A program made the position numbers and the translations under genes. This document shows, piece by piece, positions 18,285-30,327 of a stretch of 64,000 nucleotides of DNA. Under the pieces are notes generated by a model, which saw only the letters and a list, made by a program, of their open reading frames with translations, had not been told where the DNA came from and did no database searches. Each line of letters begins with the position of its first letter. Within the stretch, counting starts at the first letter, position 1. The stretch spans positions 5,290,278 through 5,354,277 of the forward strand of contig NZ_CP013023.1 of NCBI RefSeq assembly GCF_001421015.2, read 5' to 3'. Source of the stretch: Paenibacillus bovis (GTDB lineage: Bacteria; Bacillota; Bacilli; Paenibacillales; Paenibacillaceae).

Positions 18285-18722
18285 TCAGGCATTATCCCGA
18301 TTGGTCAGGGCAAACATAATCTCGCCTTCGGCGACTACATTGCCGTCTACAGTAGCTACAGCACGTCCCTTGCCGATCGACGCCTTCATGCGGGTAATCT
18401 CTACTTCCAGATGCAGGGTATCTCCCGGAACTACCTGGCCACGGAAGCGCACATTGTCGATACCGGCAAACATCGCCAGTTTGCTGCGATTCGCTTCTAC
18501 CTTCAGAATAGCAGCTGCACCTACCTGAGCCAGCGCTTCAACGATCAGTACTCCTGGCATTACCGGATAGCCCGGGAAATGACCGGCGAAAAATGGTTCG
18601 TTGATCGTCACATTCTTGATTCCAACAGCGCGCTTGCCTTCTTCCAGCTCCAAAATGCGGTCTACCAGCAGAAAAGGAGGGCGGTGCGGAATAATTTCCT
18701 GAATTTCTTGTACATTATACAT
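18285..18722 (-). CDS. fabZ: 3-hydroxyacyl-ACP dehydratase
   Basis: FabZ dehydrates 3-hydroxyacyl-ACP in the type II fatty acid elongation cycle. The 145-residue product carries the hotdog-fold signatures [14 protein letters not shown], the catalytic-His region [20 protein letters not shown] (His near 49, Glu in IVEA), and [15 protein letters not shown] take ATG 18722, which has AGGAG seven bases upstream; a more upstream ATG would add nine unusual residues. It lies downstream of the flhO-flhP cluster, as in Bacillus, but a terminator at 18899-18926 separates them. Confidence 0.96.
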   Translation of the reverse strand: MYNVQEIQEIIPHRPPFLLVDRILELEEGKRAVGIKNVTINEPFFAGHFPGYPVMPGVLIVEALAQVGAAAILKVEANRSKLAMFAGIDNVRFRGQVVPGDTLHLEVEITRMKASIGKGRAVATVDGNVVAEGEIMFALTNRDNA

Positions 18723-18898
18723 AGACAGTCTCCTCTCATTTTCCATCATTATAGATTCTCAATCCATATAATGGAATATATCTTTGGGCATATTTCATTT
18801 GCTGCCAGTATGATATATCCATTTATACTCCCATATCATATGTAAGCAATTTTCAGCCATTTTAAGCATCCACATCATTATAACGGTTTCGGCATAAA

Positions 18899-18926
18899 AA
18901 ATAAAACTCCTGCCAAGGCAGGAGTT
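18899..18926 (-). terminator. Terminator of the mbl-flhO-flhP-epuA cluster
   Basis: A ten-base-pair stem with a two-base loop (18905-18926) is followed on the minus strand by a long T-rich tail, just after the EpuA-like gene. Confidence 0.88.
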
Positions 18927-18950
18927 GGTTTGATATAATCGGATATTCTT

Positions 18951-19250
18951 TTAAGGGGCAAAGATCAGCTGGAAAATATGAGCCCATGTCTCGGGGTACA
19001 ATATATCCGCAATACTTTTATGCCCCAGCAGCGCGTAACCTACAATCATACCGAGCAGAATCGCTACCACAAAGCCGACAATGGTCAGTACGATACGCAT
19101 GGTACGGGTTCCCGCTGAACGGGAAGAAGGGGCTGGCTTCTTCTCCCGTTCTTTTGGTTCAGGAGCAGCCGGTCTTCGGGTGAGCTTTTTGTTGGGAGCT
19201 GCTTTTTGAGTCTTAGCTGCTTCCTGAATAGCAGAGCGACGACTAGCCAC
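18951..19250 (-). CDS. EpuA-like small membrane protein (DNA-directed RNA polymerase subunit beta family)
   Basis: This 99-residue protein has a basic, Pro/Ala-rich cytoplasmic half (about 1-48), one membrane segment (about 52-74) and a short tail with GYALLG and ETWAHIFQLIF. This matches the EpuA family (PF11772), often labelled an RNA polymerase beta subunit although it is a small membrane protein of unclear role. The GTG start at 19250 overlaps the flhP stop (GTGGCTAG), with no good binding site of its own, so translation is probably coupled. It is the last gene before the terminator. Confidence 0.8.
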   Translation of the reverse strand: MASRRSAIQEAAKTQKAAPNKKLTRRPAAPEPKEREKKPAPSSRSAGTRTMRIVLTIVGFVVAILLGMIVGYALLGHKSIADILYPETWAHIFQLIFAP

Positions 19251-20100
19251 GGAGTGTATTGGTCAGGTTCATCATTTGGTCACTGGACGAAAGGGCACGC
19301 GCTGCCAGCTGATAAGCGCGTTGTACTGTCATCATTTCCGTCATTTCCGTGCTCAGATCAACGTTGGATGCTTCCAAGAAGCCCTGACGAACTTCGGTAG
19401 CTGCCGACATCGGTCCGATTACGCTAGCACGGTTCTGGTTGGCCGGCAGAACGAACAGATTACCGTCCATTTGCTGCAGACCTTCCGGATGGGTAATACG
19501 GTCCACCTGAATACGGCGCGGAACAATAGTTTCTTTGCCAGTGTTGGGATCAACCGTACGCGTACCTACTACGGTTACTTTTCCTTGGCCATCCGTCGAA
19601 CGGACAACCCCTTTGGCATCGATATCAATCTGTGTTTTGGCAGGTACTTTTAACGGCTGTCCATCGTCTCCCAGCAGCAGGTAGCCCTGCTCGGTTGCCA
19701 TATAAGCACTTTTGGGATCATTGGCTACAGGAACATAGTGAAAAGATCCTTCACGTGTCCAGCCCTGCTGTCCGTCTACGCTTACTGCAAACATACCGTC
19801 TCCCTGAATCGCCAGATCGGTCGGATTCTGGGTACTCTTCAGCGCACCCTGGGTCATGTCCATGGTTACGTCACCCATACGGGCACCGAATCCAATATTA
19901 TAACCCGGAGCGGTCACACGACCCGGCAGCTGTGAGGCAGCACCCGGCTGCTGCTTGACGGTGGTAAATACATCCTCAAACGTCGCCTGCTTGCCTTTGT
20001 AGCCTACTGTATCGGCATTCGCAATATTATCCGATACTACACCCAGCTTTTGCTGGATACCGCTCATTGCCACCATTGCGCTGATCATGGAGTTATTCAT
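19243..20100 (-). CDS. flhP: Flagellar hook-basal body protein FlhP
   Basis: This rod/hook-type protein resembles FlgG and FlgF and is exported by the flagellar system. The 285 residues contain the N-terminal flg_bb_rod motif SDNIANADTVGYKGKQATF (about 24-42), a central hook-like region with QGDGMFAV, and the C-terminal STEMTEMMTVQRAYQLAARA, which forms the coiled coil with the N-terminus. It follows flhO with 35 bases between and overlaps the EpuA-like gene by eight bases. The order mbl-flhO-flhP matches Bacillus, where the pair belongs to the sigma-D motility regulon. Confidence 0.94.
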   Translation of the reverse strand: MNNSMISAMVAMSGIQQKLGVVSDNIANADTVGYKGKQATFEDVFTTVKQQPGAASQLPGRVTAPGYNIGFGARMGDVTMDMTQGALKSTQNPTDLAIQGDGMFAVSVDGQQGWTREGSFHYVPVANDPKSAYMATEQGYLLLGDDGQPLKVPAKTQIDIDAKGVVRSTDGQGKVTVVGTRTVDPNTGKETIVPRRIQVDRITHPEGLQQMDGNLFVLPANQNRASVIGPMSAATEVRQGFLEASNVDLSTEMTEMMTVQRAYQLAARALSSSDQMMNLTNTLRG

Positions 20101-20135
20101 TATTGGCCTCCTTTATTACCATCTGTTCTGCTCTA

Positions 20136-21017
20136 TTATACACGTCCGATTTCGTTGACGGTTTTCTCAAGACTCTTGTCGTAGAATTGTACAACTTTTT
20201 GGTTGGCTTCATAAGCGCGCATCGCTGCAGTCAGATCGACCATGGAAGCTGCCGCATCTACTGTGGAACCTTCCAGGTAACCCTGACGCACTTCTACATT
20301 GTCGCCTGCTTCAAGTGCTCTTGCACCAGCTGCCTGAGCATTGGCAATACGGAACAATCCGTCGCCGCTGCGGGACATCTGGCCGGGCTGTGTAACGACG
20401 GTAATACCGATACGGCCTACTTCGCCGCCTGTATCTCTCGCTGTAATCACACCACGGGAATCTACATTGTAGTCTTCCATGGAACCTTGCAGTGTGACCG
20501 GGTTGCCGTTGGCACCCAGCACCTGGTTACCTGTAGACGTAAGCAGGTTGCCTGCACCATTCAGTTGGAAATTACCATCACGTGTGTAGCCTGTCTCGCC
20601 ATCTTTGCCGGTTACAGCGAAGAAAGCCTGTGGACGATAGGTTACTGTACCATTGTCTGCTACATATTTACCGGAAGCATCGAAAGGAATATTTTGTCCG
20701 GTGGCCGGATCTGCCAGATTAATCTCCGATACCAGAGCGAAGTCATCCAGTGAATTGGTCTGACGAACATCACCCTGTACGTTCATGGAGATACTTTCTT
20801 CGGCCAGCACACCTGTATTCAGGCGGCCAATGTTACGATTCGTTGCGCCCTGGTCCCCGTCTGTCAGGGAAATCAGCATTTCAGGGAAAGACCGCTCTAT
20901 GCTTTCTACCTGTTTGTAGCCGGGGGTATTGATATTCGCAATATTCTGAGTCACCGTGTCATGGCGACGCTGTTGAGTAATCATACCAGAAGCAGCAGTA
21001 TAAAGACCTCTTAACAT
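20136..21017 (-). CDS. flhO: Flagellar hook-basal body protein FlhO
   Basis: This FlgF/FlgG-like rod protein has 293 residues. The N-terminal region has YTAASGMITQQRRHDTV and NIANINTPGYKQ; the middle has AFFAVTGKDGETGYTRDGNF; the C-terminus ends SMVDLTAAMRAYEANQKVVQ, the conserved flagellar coiled-coil tail. AGAGGAG lies upstream of the ATG at 21017. It sits 97 bases after mbl, and a sigma-D-like promoter overlaps the end of mbl, so it can be transcribed with mbl and also on its own. Confidence 0.94.
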   Translation of the reverse strand: MLRGLYTAASGMITQQRRHDTVTQNIANINTPGYKQVESIERSFPEMLISLTDGDQGATNRNIGRLNTGVLAEESISMNVQGDVRQTNSLDDFALVSEINLADPATGQNIPFDASGKYVADNGTVTYRPQAFFAVTGKDGETGYTRDGNFQLNGAGNLLTSTGNQVLGANGNPVTLQGSMEDYNVDSRGVITARDTGGEVGRIGITVVTQPGQMSRSGDGLFRIANAQAAGARALEAGDNVEVRQGYLEGSTVDAAASMVDLTAAMRAYEANQKVVQFYDKSLEKTVNEIGRV

Positions 21018-21102
21018 TTCCGGATACTCCTCTCACGTTCTGAATCTAACCCATGTATAGCTGTATGGATAAAAACACCGTCATTTATGCATTATATGTT
21101 TT

Positions 21103-21130
21103 ATATCGGTCGGGTCAGAACTTTTTTTTA
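21103..21130 (-). promoter_or_regulatory. Candidate sigma-D promoter of flhO
   Basis: TAAA (21127-21130, inside the end of mbl) and ACCGATAT (21103-21110) are 16 bases apart on the minus strand; the -10 box has one mismatch to the sigma-D consensus. A TATAAT just downstream could serve sigma-A. Confidence 0.45.
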
Positions 21131-22113
21131 GAGACTTTATCCAAATTATTTAACATAATTCCAGTTCCTTTGACGACACAGTGCATCGGATCTTCTGCCA
21201 CGAGTACCGGAACATGAAGCTCCTGGGAAAACAGATCTTCCAGACCATCCAGCAGTGCACCGCCGCCTGTCAAAATCACTCCGCGATCGATAATATCGGC
21301 AGACAGTTCCGGTGGTGTCTGTTCCAGAACTACTTTGGCCGATGCTACGATCGAGAGAATCGTATCTGACAGCGCAGCCTGTACTTCATTCGCTGTAATC
21401 GTAACCGTCTTCGGCAGACCGGTTACCATATCACGGCCGCGAATATCCATCTCGCGCTGTATGCCGCCCGGACGTACAGTGGCGATATTGATTTTAATAT
21501 CTTCTGCTGTACGTTCACCGATCAGCAGCTTGTATTCGTTTTTGATGTGGCGCATAATCGCGTCGTCGAATTTGTCTCCTGCTACTTTGAGGGAAGAGGA
21601 CGTTACAATATCTCCAAGGGACAGTACAGCGATATCACTGGTACCACCACCGATATCAATAACCATATTACCACTTGGCTCATAGATATTCATGCCGGCG
21701 CCGATTGCAGCTGCCTTTGGCTCTGCTTCCAGAAATACCTCTTTGGCTCCGCTGCGTTCTGCAGCTTCACGGATTGATTTTTGCTCTACGGATGTAATAT
21801 TGGTTGGAGCACAAATCAGAATACGTGGATGGCTGTACCAGTTACGCGCACCCACTTTGTTTATAAAATACTTGAGCATCAACTCGGTCACTTCAAAATC
21901 AGCGATAACGCCATCACGCAACGGGCGAATCGCCACAATATTCTCGGGGGTACGTCCAATCATGCGGCGTGCTTCTTCACCTACTGCGAGAACACGCTTG
22001 GTATCCGTCTCCAGGGTAACTACGGAAGGTTCGTTGAGTACAACTCCTCTTCCTTTTACATGAATCAGTACGTTCGCCGTACCCAGATCAATTCCGATAT
22101 CCTTGCTAAACAT
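21115..22113 (-). CDS. mbl: MreB-like rod-shape protein Mbl
   Basis: Mbl is an actin-like ATPase forming membrane-associated filaments that guide lateral wall synthesis. The 332 residues show the actin-fold phosphate motifs GIDLGTANVLIHVKGRG (about 6-22), IDIGGGTSDIAVLSLG and LTGGGALLDGL. ATG 22113 is preceded by GGAGG at eight bases; an upstream in-frame ATG would add five residues. It follows the murA terminator. In Bacillus and Paenibacillus, spoIIID normally sits directly upstream, but here it does not. MreB and MreBH are close paralogues; the flhO-flhP neighbourhood supports Mbl. Confidence 0.93.
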   Translation of the reverse strand: MFSKDIGIDLGTANVLIHVKGRGVVLNEPSVVTLETDTKRVLAVGEEARRMIGRTPENIVAIRPLRDGVIADFEVTELMLKYFINKVGARNWYSHPRILICAPTNITSVEQKSIREAAERSGAKEVFLEAEPKAAAIGAGMNIYEPSGNMVIDIGGGTSDIAVLSLGDIVTSSSLKVAGDKFDDAIMRHIKNEYKLLIGERTAEDIKINIATVRPGGIQREMDIRGRDMVTGLPKTVTITANEVQAALSDTILSIVASAKVVLEQTPPELSADIIDRGVILTGGGALLDGLEDLFSQELHVPVLVAEDPMHCVVKGTGIMLNNLDKVSKKKF

Positions 22114-22461
22114 GTCAAGAGCCTCCAAAAGTTGTATTTCCGGTAAAAGAGTCTCTTATCACCACACCGTCTGGGCGAATTCACCAATACAGCTGTCTGC
22201 ATCCCGGGAACGTTACTATCTATAGTAGAATTCGCATTTCGTCCAAATGCTCAGATCGTCAAACTCTTATCACGGTCAATCTTTATTAAAATTAGCATAC
22301 TTACCAGGTGTATTCAACGCTATTGTTCGTTATTTGGCGAATATGACATTCATGTAACCAAACAAAAAGCCAGACCTCGAAAGGTCTGGCTCTCTGTGTT
22401 ATCTATTCAGCCTCTTCTGTCTTCTTGCGAAAAACAGAACGACTGGATATTTACAAACGGT
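22114..22461. other. murA-mbl intergenic region lacking sporulation genes
   Basis: These 348 bases contain only the murA terminator and presumed mbl promoter sequences (for example TTGGAC and TATAGA 16 bases apart on the minus strand). No spoIID, spoIIQ or spoIIID coding sequence or remnant is visible. Confidence 0.6.
22364..22390 (-). terminator. Terminator of murA
   Basis: A perfect eight-base-pair GCCAGACC/GGTCTGGC stem is followed by a T-rich tail on the minus strand, 72 bases after the murA stop. Confidence 0.9.
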
Positions 22462-23823
22462 TTAGACGCCTGTTGGTTGCACGCTCAGCAGTGAAGCGCC
22501 AGCCTGTTTTGCTTTTTCAGCAAAGGAAGCAGTCTGTTCTTCTGATGTGGAAGTTTTGGCTTCGCTATCTTCCAGACGCCAGATATCGGCACCCAGACCG
22601 GACAGCTTCTCGGCCAAATGTACATAACCACGGTCGATATGGTGGGTACCACCAACTTCGGTTGTTCCCTCTGCAATCAGACCCGCACAAATTAACGCTG
22701 CACCGGCACGAAGGTCAGTTGCACACACTTTGGCACCAACCAGGCTTGCGCCTCCCGTAACGATCGAAGTTCTGCCTTCGATACGGATACCTGCGTTCAT
22801 CAGGTTAAACTCATCGACATGCATAAAGCGGTTCTCAAATACAGTCTCGGTAATCACGCTGGTTCCTTCGGAGCCCAGCATAAGTGCCATCATTTGAGCC
22901 TGCATATCGGTTGGGAAACCCGGATAAGGCAATGTTTTTACATCAACTGCGCGAAGAGGCTGGTTGGCAATAACCTGTACCCCGTTCTCATCAGGAATGA
23001 TTTCAACGCCCATTTCTTCCATTTTCGCAATAACAGGGCCCAGATGGTCGGCGATTGCGCCTTCCACGTAGACATTACCGCCAGTAATAGCAGCTGCTAC
23101 CATATAGGTACCTGCTTCAATACGATCCGGAATAACAGTATGCTCGGTCCCTTGAAGTTTCTCTACCCCTTCAATCCGAATAACACCAGTACCGGCTCCA
23201 CGAACTTTTGCACCCATTCCATTCAGGAAATTGGCCAGATCTACGATCTCGGGTTCTTTTGCCGCGTTCTCGATTGTAGTGATACCTTCAGCCAGCGTCG
23301 CAGCCATCATAATATTCTCGGTTGCGCCAACACTTGCTACATCGAGATAAATCTTGGTTCCGCGAAGTCTGCCTTCGCATTTGGCTTCAATGTAGCCTTG
23401 TCCCAGATTAATCTCGGCACCCATCGCTTCAAAACCTTTGAGATGCTGGTCAATTGGACGTGTGCCAATTGCGCATCCTCCAGGTAAAGAAATGCGGGTA
23501 CGACCCATACGAGTCAAAAGTGGGCCCATTACCAGAAAAGAGGCACGCATTTTGCTTACCAATTCGTAAGGCGCTTCGCATGAGGACAATTCCTGTGCAT
23601 CCACATGAATCGTCTCATCCTGGTATGTAACCACCGCTCCAAGCGATTCCAATACTTTGTTAATCGTCATTACATCGTCTAGGGATGGTGCTTCGTGAAT
23701 AATACTTGCACCTTTTTCTCCCAGCAGTGAGGCAGCAATAATTGGTAGAACAGAATTCTTTGCTCCGCTAACCTTGACATTTCCTGTCAATCGCTTGCCA
23801 CCGCGGACGATAAATTTGCTCAT
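22462..23823 (-). CDS. murA: UDP-N-acetylglucosamine 1-carboxyvinyltransferase
   Basis: MurA adds enolpyruvate from PEP to UDP-GlcNAc, the first committed step of peptidoglycan synthesis, and is the fosfomycin target. The N-terminal [12 protein letters not shown], the [10 protein letters not shown] loop with catalytic Cys117, and [12 protein letters not shown] are visible. At 453 residues it is longer than the usual ~420-435 because of an acidic, Ser/Thr/Glu-rich C-terminal extension (about the last 35 residues) after [11 protein letters not shown]. It lies downstream of the DUF1146 gene, and the atp operon follows at higher coordinates, as in Bacillus. The extension has no recognised function. 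Confidence 0.96.
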   Translation of the reverse strand: MSKFIVRGGKRLTGNVKVSGAKNSVLPIIAASLLGEKGASIIHEAPSLDDVMTINKVLESLGAVVTYQDETIHVDAQELSSCEAPYELVSKMRASFLVMGPLLTRMGRTRISLPGGCAIGTRPIDQHLKGFEAMGAEINLGQGYIEAKCEGRLRGTKIYLDVASVGATENIMMAATLAEGITTIENAAKEPEIVDLANFLNGMGAKVRGAGTGVIRIEGVEKLQGTEHTVIPDRIEAGTYMVAAAITGGNVYVEGAIADHLGPVIAKMEEMGVEIIPDENGVQVIANQPLRAVDVKTLPYPGFPTDMQAQMMALMLGSEGTSVITETVFENRFMHVDEFNLMNAGIRIEGRTSIVTGGASLVGAKVCATDLRAGAALICAGLIAEGTTEVGGTHHIDRGYVHLAEKLSGLGADIWRLEDSEAKTSTSEEQTASFAEKAKQAGASLLSVQPTGV

Positions 23824-24123
23824 TAGGGTTCCCTCCGCGCGTCATTTTGCTTATCCGGCATAATAAGTTAAGGAATGAATAGTACAGGAACATGGCGGAG
23901 ACATGATGGTTCATGATGACTGTGCCATTAATGTATGATCTATTCGCTCAGATTTATAATGCCCTATTGCATAAATTTTGGTTTTTAATATTTGGTATAG
24001 TAGTTGATTATCCTGCGGTCGTCTCAACATAGAGAGGTACAATGTTGCGCTTTTGAATTCGCATCCTTCAATGCGATACATCATGAAATAAGTCTAAAAC
24101 ACTTATAACCATCCTCTTTACAT
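23824..24123. other. Intergenic region upstream of murA
   Basis: About 300 AT-rich bases between the DUF1146 gene and murA. I see no gene and no clear hairpin; it presumably holds the murA promoter. Confidence 0.4.
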
Positions 24124-24372
24124 TCAAAACATAAATCGCAGAGACTGTGTCCACCGGATATAGTCGAGCAAAAAGGCAGATACGAAATGCCCAAGCACAA
24201 TGGCCAGCAGCAATTGAAGCAACTTACCGGCAGCACTCTTGGGATAACGGATCAGCAGGTCCAGCTTTAGATTTTGCAGTGCCCAAAATGAAAGACCGAT
24301 GCAAAGAAGCGAGATGAAGATGGATAGCAAACCGTTTGCGCCGACAGCGGCTCCCGCATCTACTGTATTCAT
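24124..24372 (-). CDS. ywzB: DUF1146 small membrane protein (YwzB-like)
   Basis: This 82-residue protein has two membrane segments (about 12-33 and 46-68) separated by LKLDLLIRYPKSAAGK, and ends DYIRWTQSLRFMF. That is the DUF1146/YwzB layout. The gene lies between atpC and murA, exactly as in Bacillus subtilis. AAGGAGGG is 13 bases upstream of the ATG. Its biochemical role is unknown. Confidence 0.88.
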   Translation of the reverse strand: MNTVDAGAAVGANGLLSIFISLLCIGLSFWALQNLKLDLLIRYPKSAAGKLLQLLLAIVLGHFVSAFLLDYIRWTQSLRFMF

Positions 24373-24612
24373 TTCAGCTCTTGCCCTCCTTACAAAGATT
24401 ACTTAGCAATCAGCCTTAATACGGACTATTCTATAATACTTGCCCTTACCCAAAGAATCTAGTCCCAAATTTACAAAAATCACCGTTTTATTGACATAAT
24501 CGTGTATTTACAGAAAATAACCAGCACTGGGGCTGATTTTTTCTCATAACATGCATAAATTTACAGCATTAGACGTTCTATTTATATAGGTCGAAATACC
24601 TGACATCACTAT

Positions 24613-24637
24613 GAAAAATCAGCTTTTAAAGCTGATT
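24613..24637 (-). terminator. Second terminator-like hairpin after the atp operon
   Basis: A perfect nine-base-pair AATCAGCTT stem (24617-24637) is followed by T residues on the minus strand. It is AT-rich and lies about 125 bases after atpC. Confidence 0.55.
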
Positions 24638-24727
24638 CTGTCATAGAAATCCTCGTATGCCTACGTAAGGATCAGGTCTCGCTGATAGTCATGGTTAGTC
24701 ACTCGGAATAAGCTGCTTAACGTAAAG

Positions 24728-24754
24728 AGCCGGACCGCTGTAGACGGACCGGCT
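24728..24754 (-). terminator. Hairpin immediately after atpC
   Basis: A ten-base GC-rich stem with one mismatch (24728-24737 with 24745-24754) begins eight bases after the atpC stop. Only a short CTTT follows, so termination may be partial, or it may stabilise the mRNA end. Confidence 0.6.
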
Positions 24755-24762
24755 GCATACGT

Positions 24763-25176
24763 TTATCTATTTTCACCCGATGATGATACCTTAAGCCGGT
24801 TCATCGCCCGCTGCAGAGCAAGCTCTGCACGACGGAAATCGGTGTGATCCTGTGAACGATTGTTCAGACGACGCTCGGCACGCTCTTTGGCAGCACGTGC
24901 ACGATCCACGTCAATATCGTTTGCTTTCTCGGCACTGTCTGCCAGTACAACTACTTTATCTGCGCGGACTTCGAGGAATCCGCCCTGGATAGCGTAGGTT
25001 GTACGCTGCTTGCCAGCCTGGAAAGCCAGTGGAGCGACTTTGAGTGGTGTAACCATTGGAATATGACCAGCCAGAATACCCAGCTCTCCGTCAATTCCGG
25101 TCGCTTTCAGTCGGTCTACCTGTTCGGAAAACACCAGACGTTCAGGTGTAACGATCTCCAGTAAAAACGTGCTCAC
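24763..25176 (-). CDS. atpC: ATP synthase F1 subunit epsilon
   Basis: Epsilon is part of the rotor central stalk and regulates ATP hydrolysis. The 137 residues form an N-terminal beta-barrel (STFLLEIVTPERLVFSEQVD, GELGILAGHIPMVTPL) and a C-terminal helical hairpin with the DVDRARAAKERAERRL pattern. I choose GTG 25176, seven bases after GAGGAGG; the nearby ATG two codons earlier lies too close to the binding site. It is the last gene of the atp operon, 33 bases after atpD. Confidence 0.96.
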   Translation of the reverse strand: MSTFLLEIVTPERLVFSEQVDRLKATGIDGELGILAGHIPMVTPLKVAPLAFQAGKQRTTYAIQGGFLEVRADKVVVLADSAEKANDIDVDRARAAKERAERRLNNRSQDHTDFRRAELALQRAMNRLKVSSSGENR

Positions 25177-25209
25177 TTTCATCCCTCCTCACGTTTTGCA
25201 GGCATCTGC

Positions 25210-26688
<1,479 letters not shown>

Positions 26689-26703
26689 TTATGTGTAGAC
26701 CGA

Positions 26704-27573
26704 TCAGTTTTGTGCGCTGGCGCCTGCTACGATTTCCGTAATTTCCTGTGTAATGGCAGCCTGACGTGCACGGTTGTAGACCAGTTTGAGGTCGCCAATC
26801 AGCTGGGAAGCATTTTTGGTTGCACTGCCCATTGCTGTCATACGTGCGCCCTGCTCACTTGCCTTGCCTTCAAGAAGAGCGTTGTAGATAAGTGTCTGTG
26901 CATATCTTGGCAGCAGAACGGCGAGTACATCCTCAGCGGAAGGCTCGTATTCATAGCTGGCTTTGACACTGCCTTGATCAGCAGCCTCCATAGCGTCCAT
27001 TGGCAGCAGACGTGTCAGCGTCGGAATCTGAGTTAACGGGTTCACGAACTGGTTATAACATAAGTGAAGCTCATCATAGCGTCCTTCTTCATATCCCTGT
27101 ACAGCAGCCTGTGCGAGTGTCTTGATATCCGCATAGGTCGGGAAATCAGACAGTTCTGCTACCACTTCAGTGATTGGCATACTGCGACGACGGAAATAAT
27201 CGCGTCCTTTACGACCAATTACGAATAATTCATACTGGTCTGCCGACGTATGACGTTTGCGTATTTCAGCAGAAACGTGACGAAGCACGTTGGCATTGTA
27301 ACCACCAGCGAGTCCACGATCGGAAGTAACGACCAGGTAAGCCACTCTTTTGACAGGACGGGTGTCCAGCATCGGATGATGAATCCCTTTGGTGCCCGAA
27401 GCGATACTTGTTACCACTTCACGCAGCTTGTCGGAATACGGGCGTGCCGCCTGTGCTTTCTCCTGGGCTTTGCGCAGTTTGGAGGCAGCAACCATCTCCA
27501 TCGCTTTGGTGATCTGACGGGTGTTCTGTACACTCTTGATCTGCCGTTTAATCTCACGCATACCTTTAGCCAT
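26704..27573 (-). CDS. atpG: ATP synthase F1 subunit gamma
   Basis: The rotor shaft subunit, 289 residues. The N-terminal helix MREIKRQIKSVQNTRQITKA and the C-terminal ARQAAITQEITEIVAGA form the coiled coil; VTSDRGLAGGYN is the conserved middle motif. The ATG at 27573 has AAGGTGG upstream. It is separated from atpA by a 196-base spacer with two strong hairpins, unusually long for this operon. Confidence 0.97.
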   Translation of the reverse strand: MAKGMREIKRQIKSVQNTRQITKAMEMVAASKLRKAQEKAQAARPYSDKLREVVTSIASGTKGIHHPMLDTRPVKRVAYLVVTSDRGLAGGYNANVLRHVSAEIRKRHTSADQYELFVIGRKGRDYFRRRSMPITEVVAELSDFPTYADIKTLAQAAVQGYEEGRYDELHLCYNQFVNPLTQIPTLTRLLPMDAMEAADQGSVKASYEYEPSAEDVLAVLLPRYAQTLIYNALLEGKASEQGARMTAMGSATKNASQLIGDLKLVYNRARQAAITQEITEIVAGASAQN

Positions 27574-27633
27574 ATGATTTCACCACCTTGACCTTGAATC
27601 CACTTCAAAGTATGAGATTTGGAGCAGGACAAC

Positions 27634-27715
27634 CGGTGAGCACGAATACTCACCGCACCTGCAGATACCGTTACTGTTCATGGATCAGACTATACAGTCT
27701 CCTCATGAACAGTAA
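27634..27715 (-). repeat. Two strong hairpins in the atpA-atpG spacer
   Basis: The first hairpin has seven-base-pair arms (27634-27640 with 27649-27655). The second has a perfect 12-base-pair stem (27671-27682 with 27704-27715) with an inner GACT/AGTC stem. Neither has a T tract, so mRNA processing, stability or translational control is more likely than termination. Confidence 0.65.
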
Positions 27716-27769
27716 TGGCTCTTATAAAGGAAAACAATAATTTATATGTTCGGATGAACGATTAGCGGC

Positions 27770-29299
<1,530 letters not shown>

Positions 29300-29845
29300 T
29301 TATGCTTGTCTTTGAAAAGACTTTTCCAAACGTTCAAGCTTGCCCGAGATGCTTCCGTCATACAGAGTGTCACCGATCACGACTTTGAGTCCGCCGATCA
29401 GCTTCTCGTCAATAACATTCACAACCTTCAGGCGCTTGCCTGATATCTGTCCGAAAGTGGCAGCCACTTCGGCTTGTTCCTGTTCATTCAGCGGATAAGG
29501 CGTATACACTACAGCATCTGCTACATTCAGTGTGCGGCTGACAATCGCTGTGTAGCTGGTCAGCAGCTCGCTGAACACGTCCTGTCTGCCGCGTTCAATC
29601 AGCAGCAAAACCGTGCTCAGCAGTACATCGGATACTTTGCCGGAAAGTACATTTTTCAGTACATTTTCCTTATCCTTCAGAGATATATTCGGCGTAGCGA
29701 TAAAGTTGCGCATCTCGCTATCCATTTCAAAAGCCTCAACGACCGCTTTCAGTTCCTGTCCTGTCTCTTCTACACGCCCCTGATCGGACGCTGCTTCAAA
29801 AAGTGCTCTGGCGTAGCGGGAAGATACTACCGAGTCCCGGCTCAT
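29300..29845 (-). CDS. atpH: ATP synthase F1 subunit delta
   Basis: Delta links F1 to the peripheral stalk. The 181 residues have the N-terminal helical domain VVSSRYARALFEAA and the C-terminal signature DEKLIGGLKVVIGDTLYDGSI (shown in part). The ATG overlaps the atpF stop (ATGA, four bases), implying coupled translation. Confidence 0.96.
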   Translation of the reverse strand: MSRDSVVSSRYARALFEAASDQGRVEETGQELKAVVEAFEMDSEMRNFIATPNISLKDKENVLKNVLSGKVSDVLLSTVLLLIERGRQDVFSELLTSYTAIVSRTLNVADAVVYTPYPLNEQEQAEVAATFGQISGKRLKVVNVIDEKLIGGLKVVIGDTLYDGSISGKLERLEKSFQRQA

Positions 29846-30327
29846 TGTCTGATCCCTACGTCTTTCAGGTAGTTATCCACCAGTTGTTCCTGCGCATTGG
29901 CATCGACTTCTTTTTGCAGCACTTTAGAAGCAATTTGTACAGAGACAGCACCGATCTCACTGCGAAGTGCAGCCACGGCTTTGTTTTTCTCGTTCTCGAT
30001 ATCGCGTGCAGCCTCATCTTTGAGACGCATGGATTCTTCTTTGGCTTGATTCAGCAGCTGTTCTGTCTGGCTGTTGCTCGTCTGGCGAGCCTGCTCGATA
30101 ATATCCTGAGCATCTTTACGAGCCTGCTGCAAAGCTGCTTTTTGTTCTTCTACATATTGAGTCGCCTGCTGGCGTGTCTGAGCTGCTTCATCCATTTGCT
30201 GCTTGATCAGCTCACGACGTTTTTCCATAACCGAAAACAACGGACCGAACGCGTAGCGGTTCAACAACCAGTATAGGATCAAAAACGCAATAATAGTAAA
30301 TACAAAACTGCTCCATACGAAATGCAA
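29842..30327 (-). CDS. atpF: ATP synthase F0 subunit b
   Basis: Peripheral-stalk subunit of 161 residues with one N-terminal membrane helix (about 5-25), then a long charged helical stalk (about 30-150) rich in Glu, Gln, Lys and Ala. The start is TTG 30327 with AAGGAG about ten bases upstream; there is no competing ATG in this frame. It follows atpE by 113 bases. Confidence 0.95.
   Translation of the reverse strand: MHFVWSSFVFTIIAFLILYWLLNRYAFGPLFSVMEKRRELIKQQMDEAAQTRQQATQYVEEQKAALQQARKDAQDIIEQARQTSNSQTEQLLNQAKEESMRLKDEAARDIENEKNKAVAALRSEIGAVSVQIASKVLQKEVDANAQEQLVDNYLKDVGIRQ

Larger units (their letters stand above)
24373..24762. other. Intergenic region downstream of atpC
   Basis: This 390-base region holds two hairpins (24613-24637 and 24728-24754). 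No gene is visible. Confidence 0.5.
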
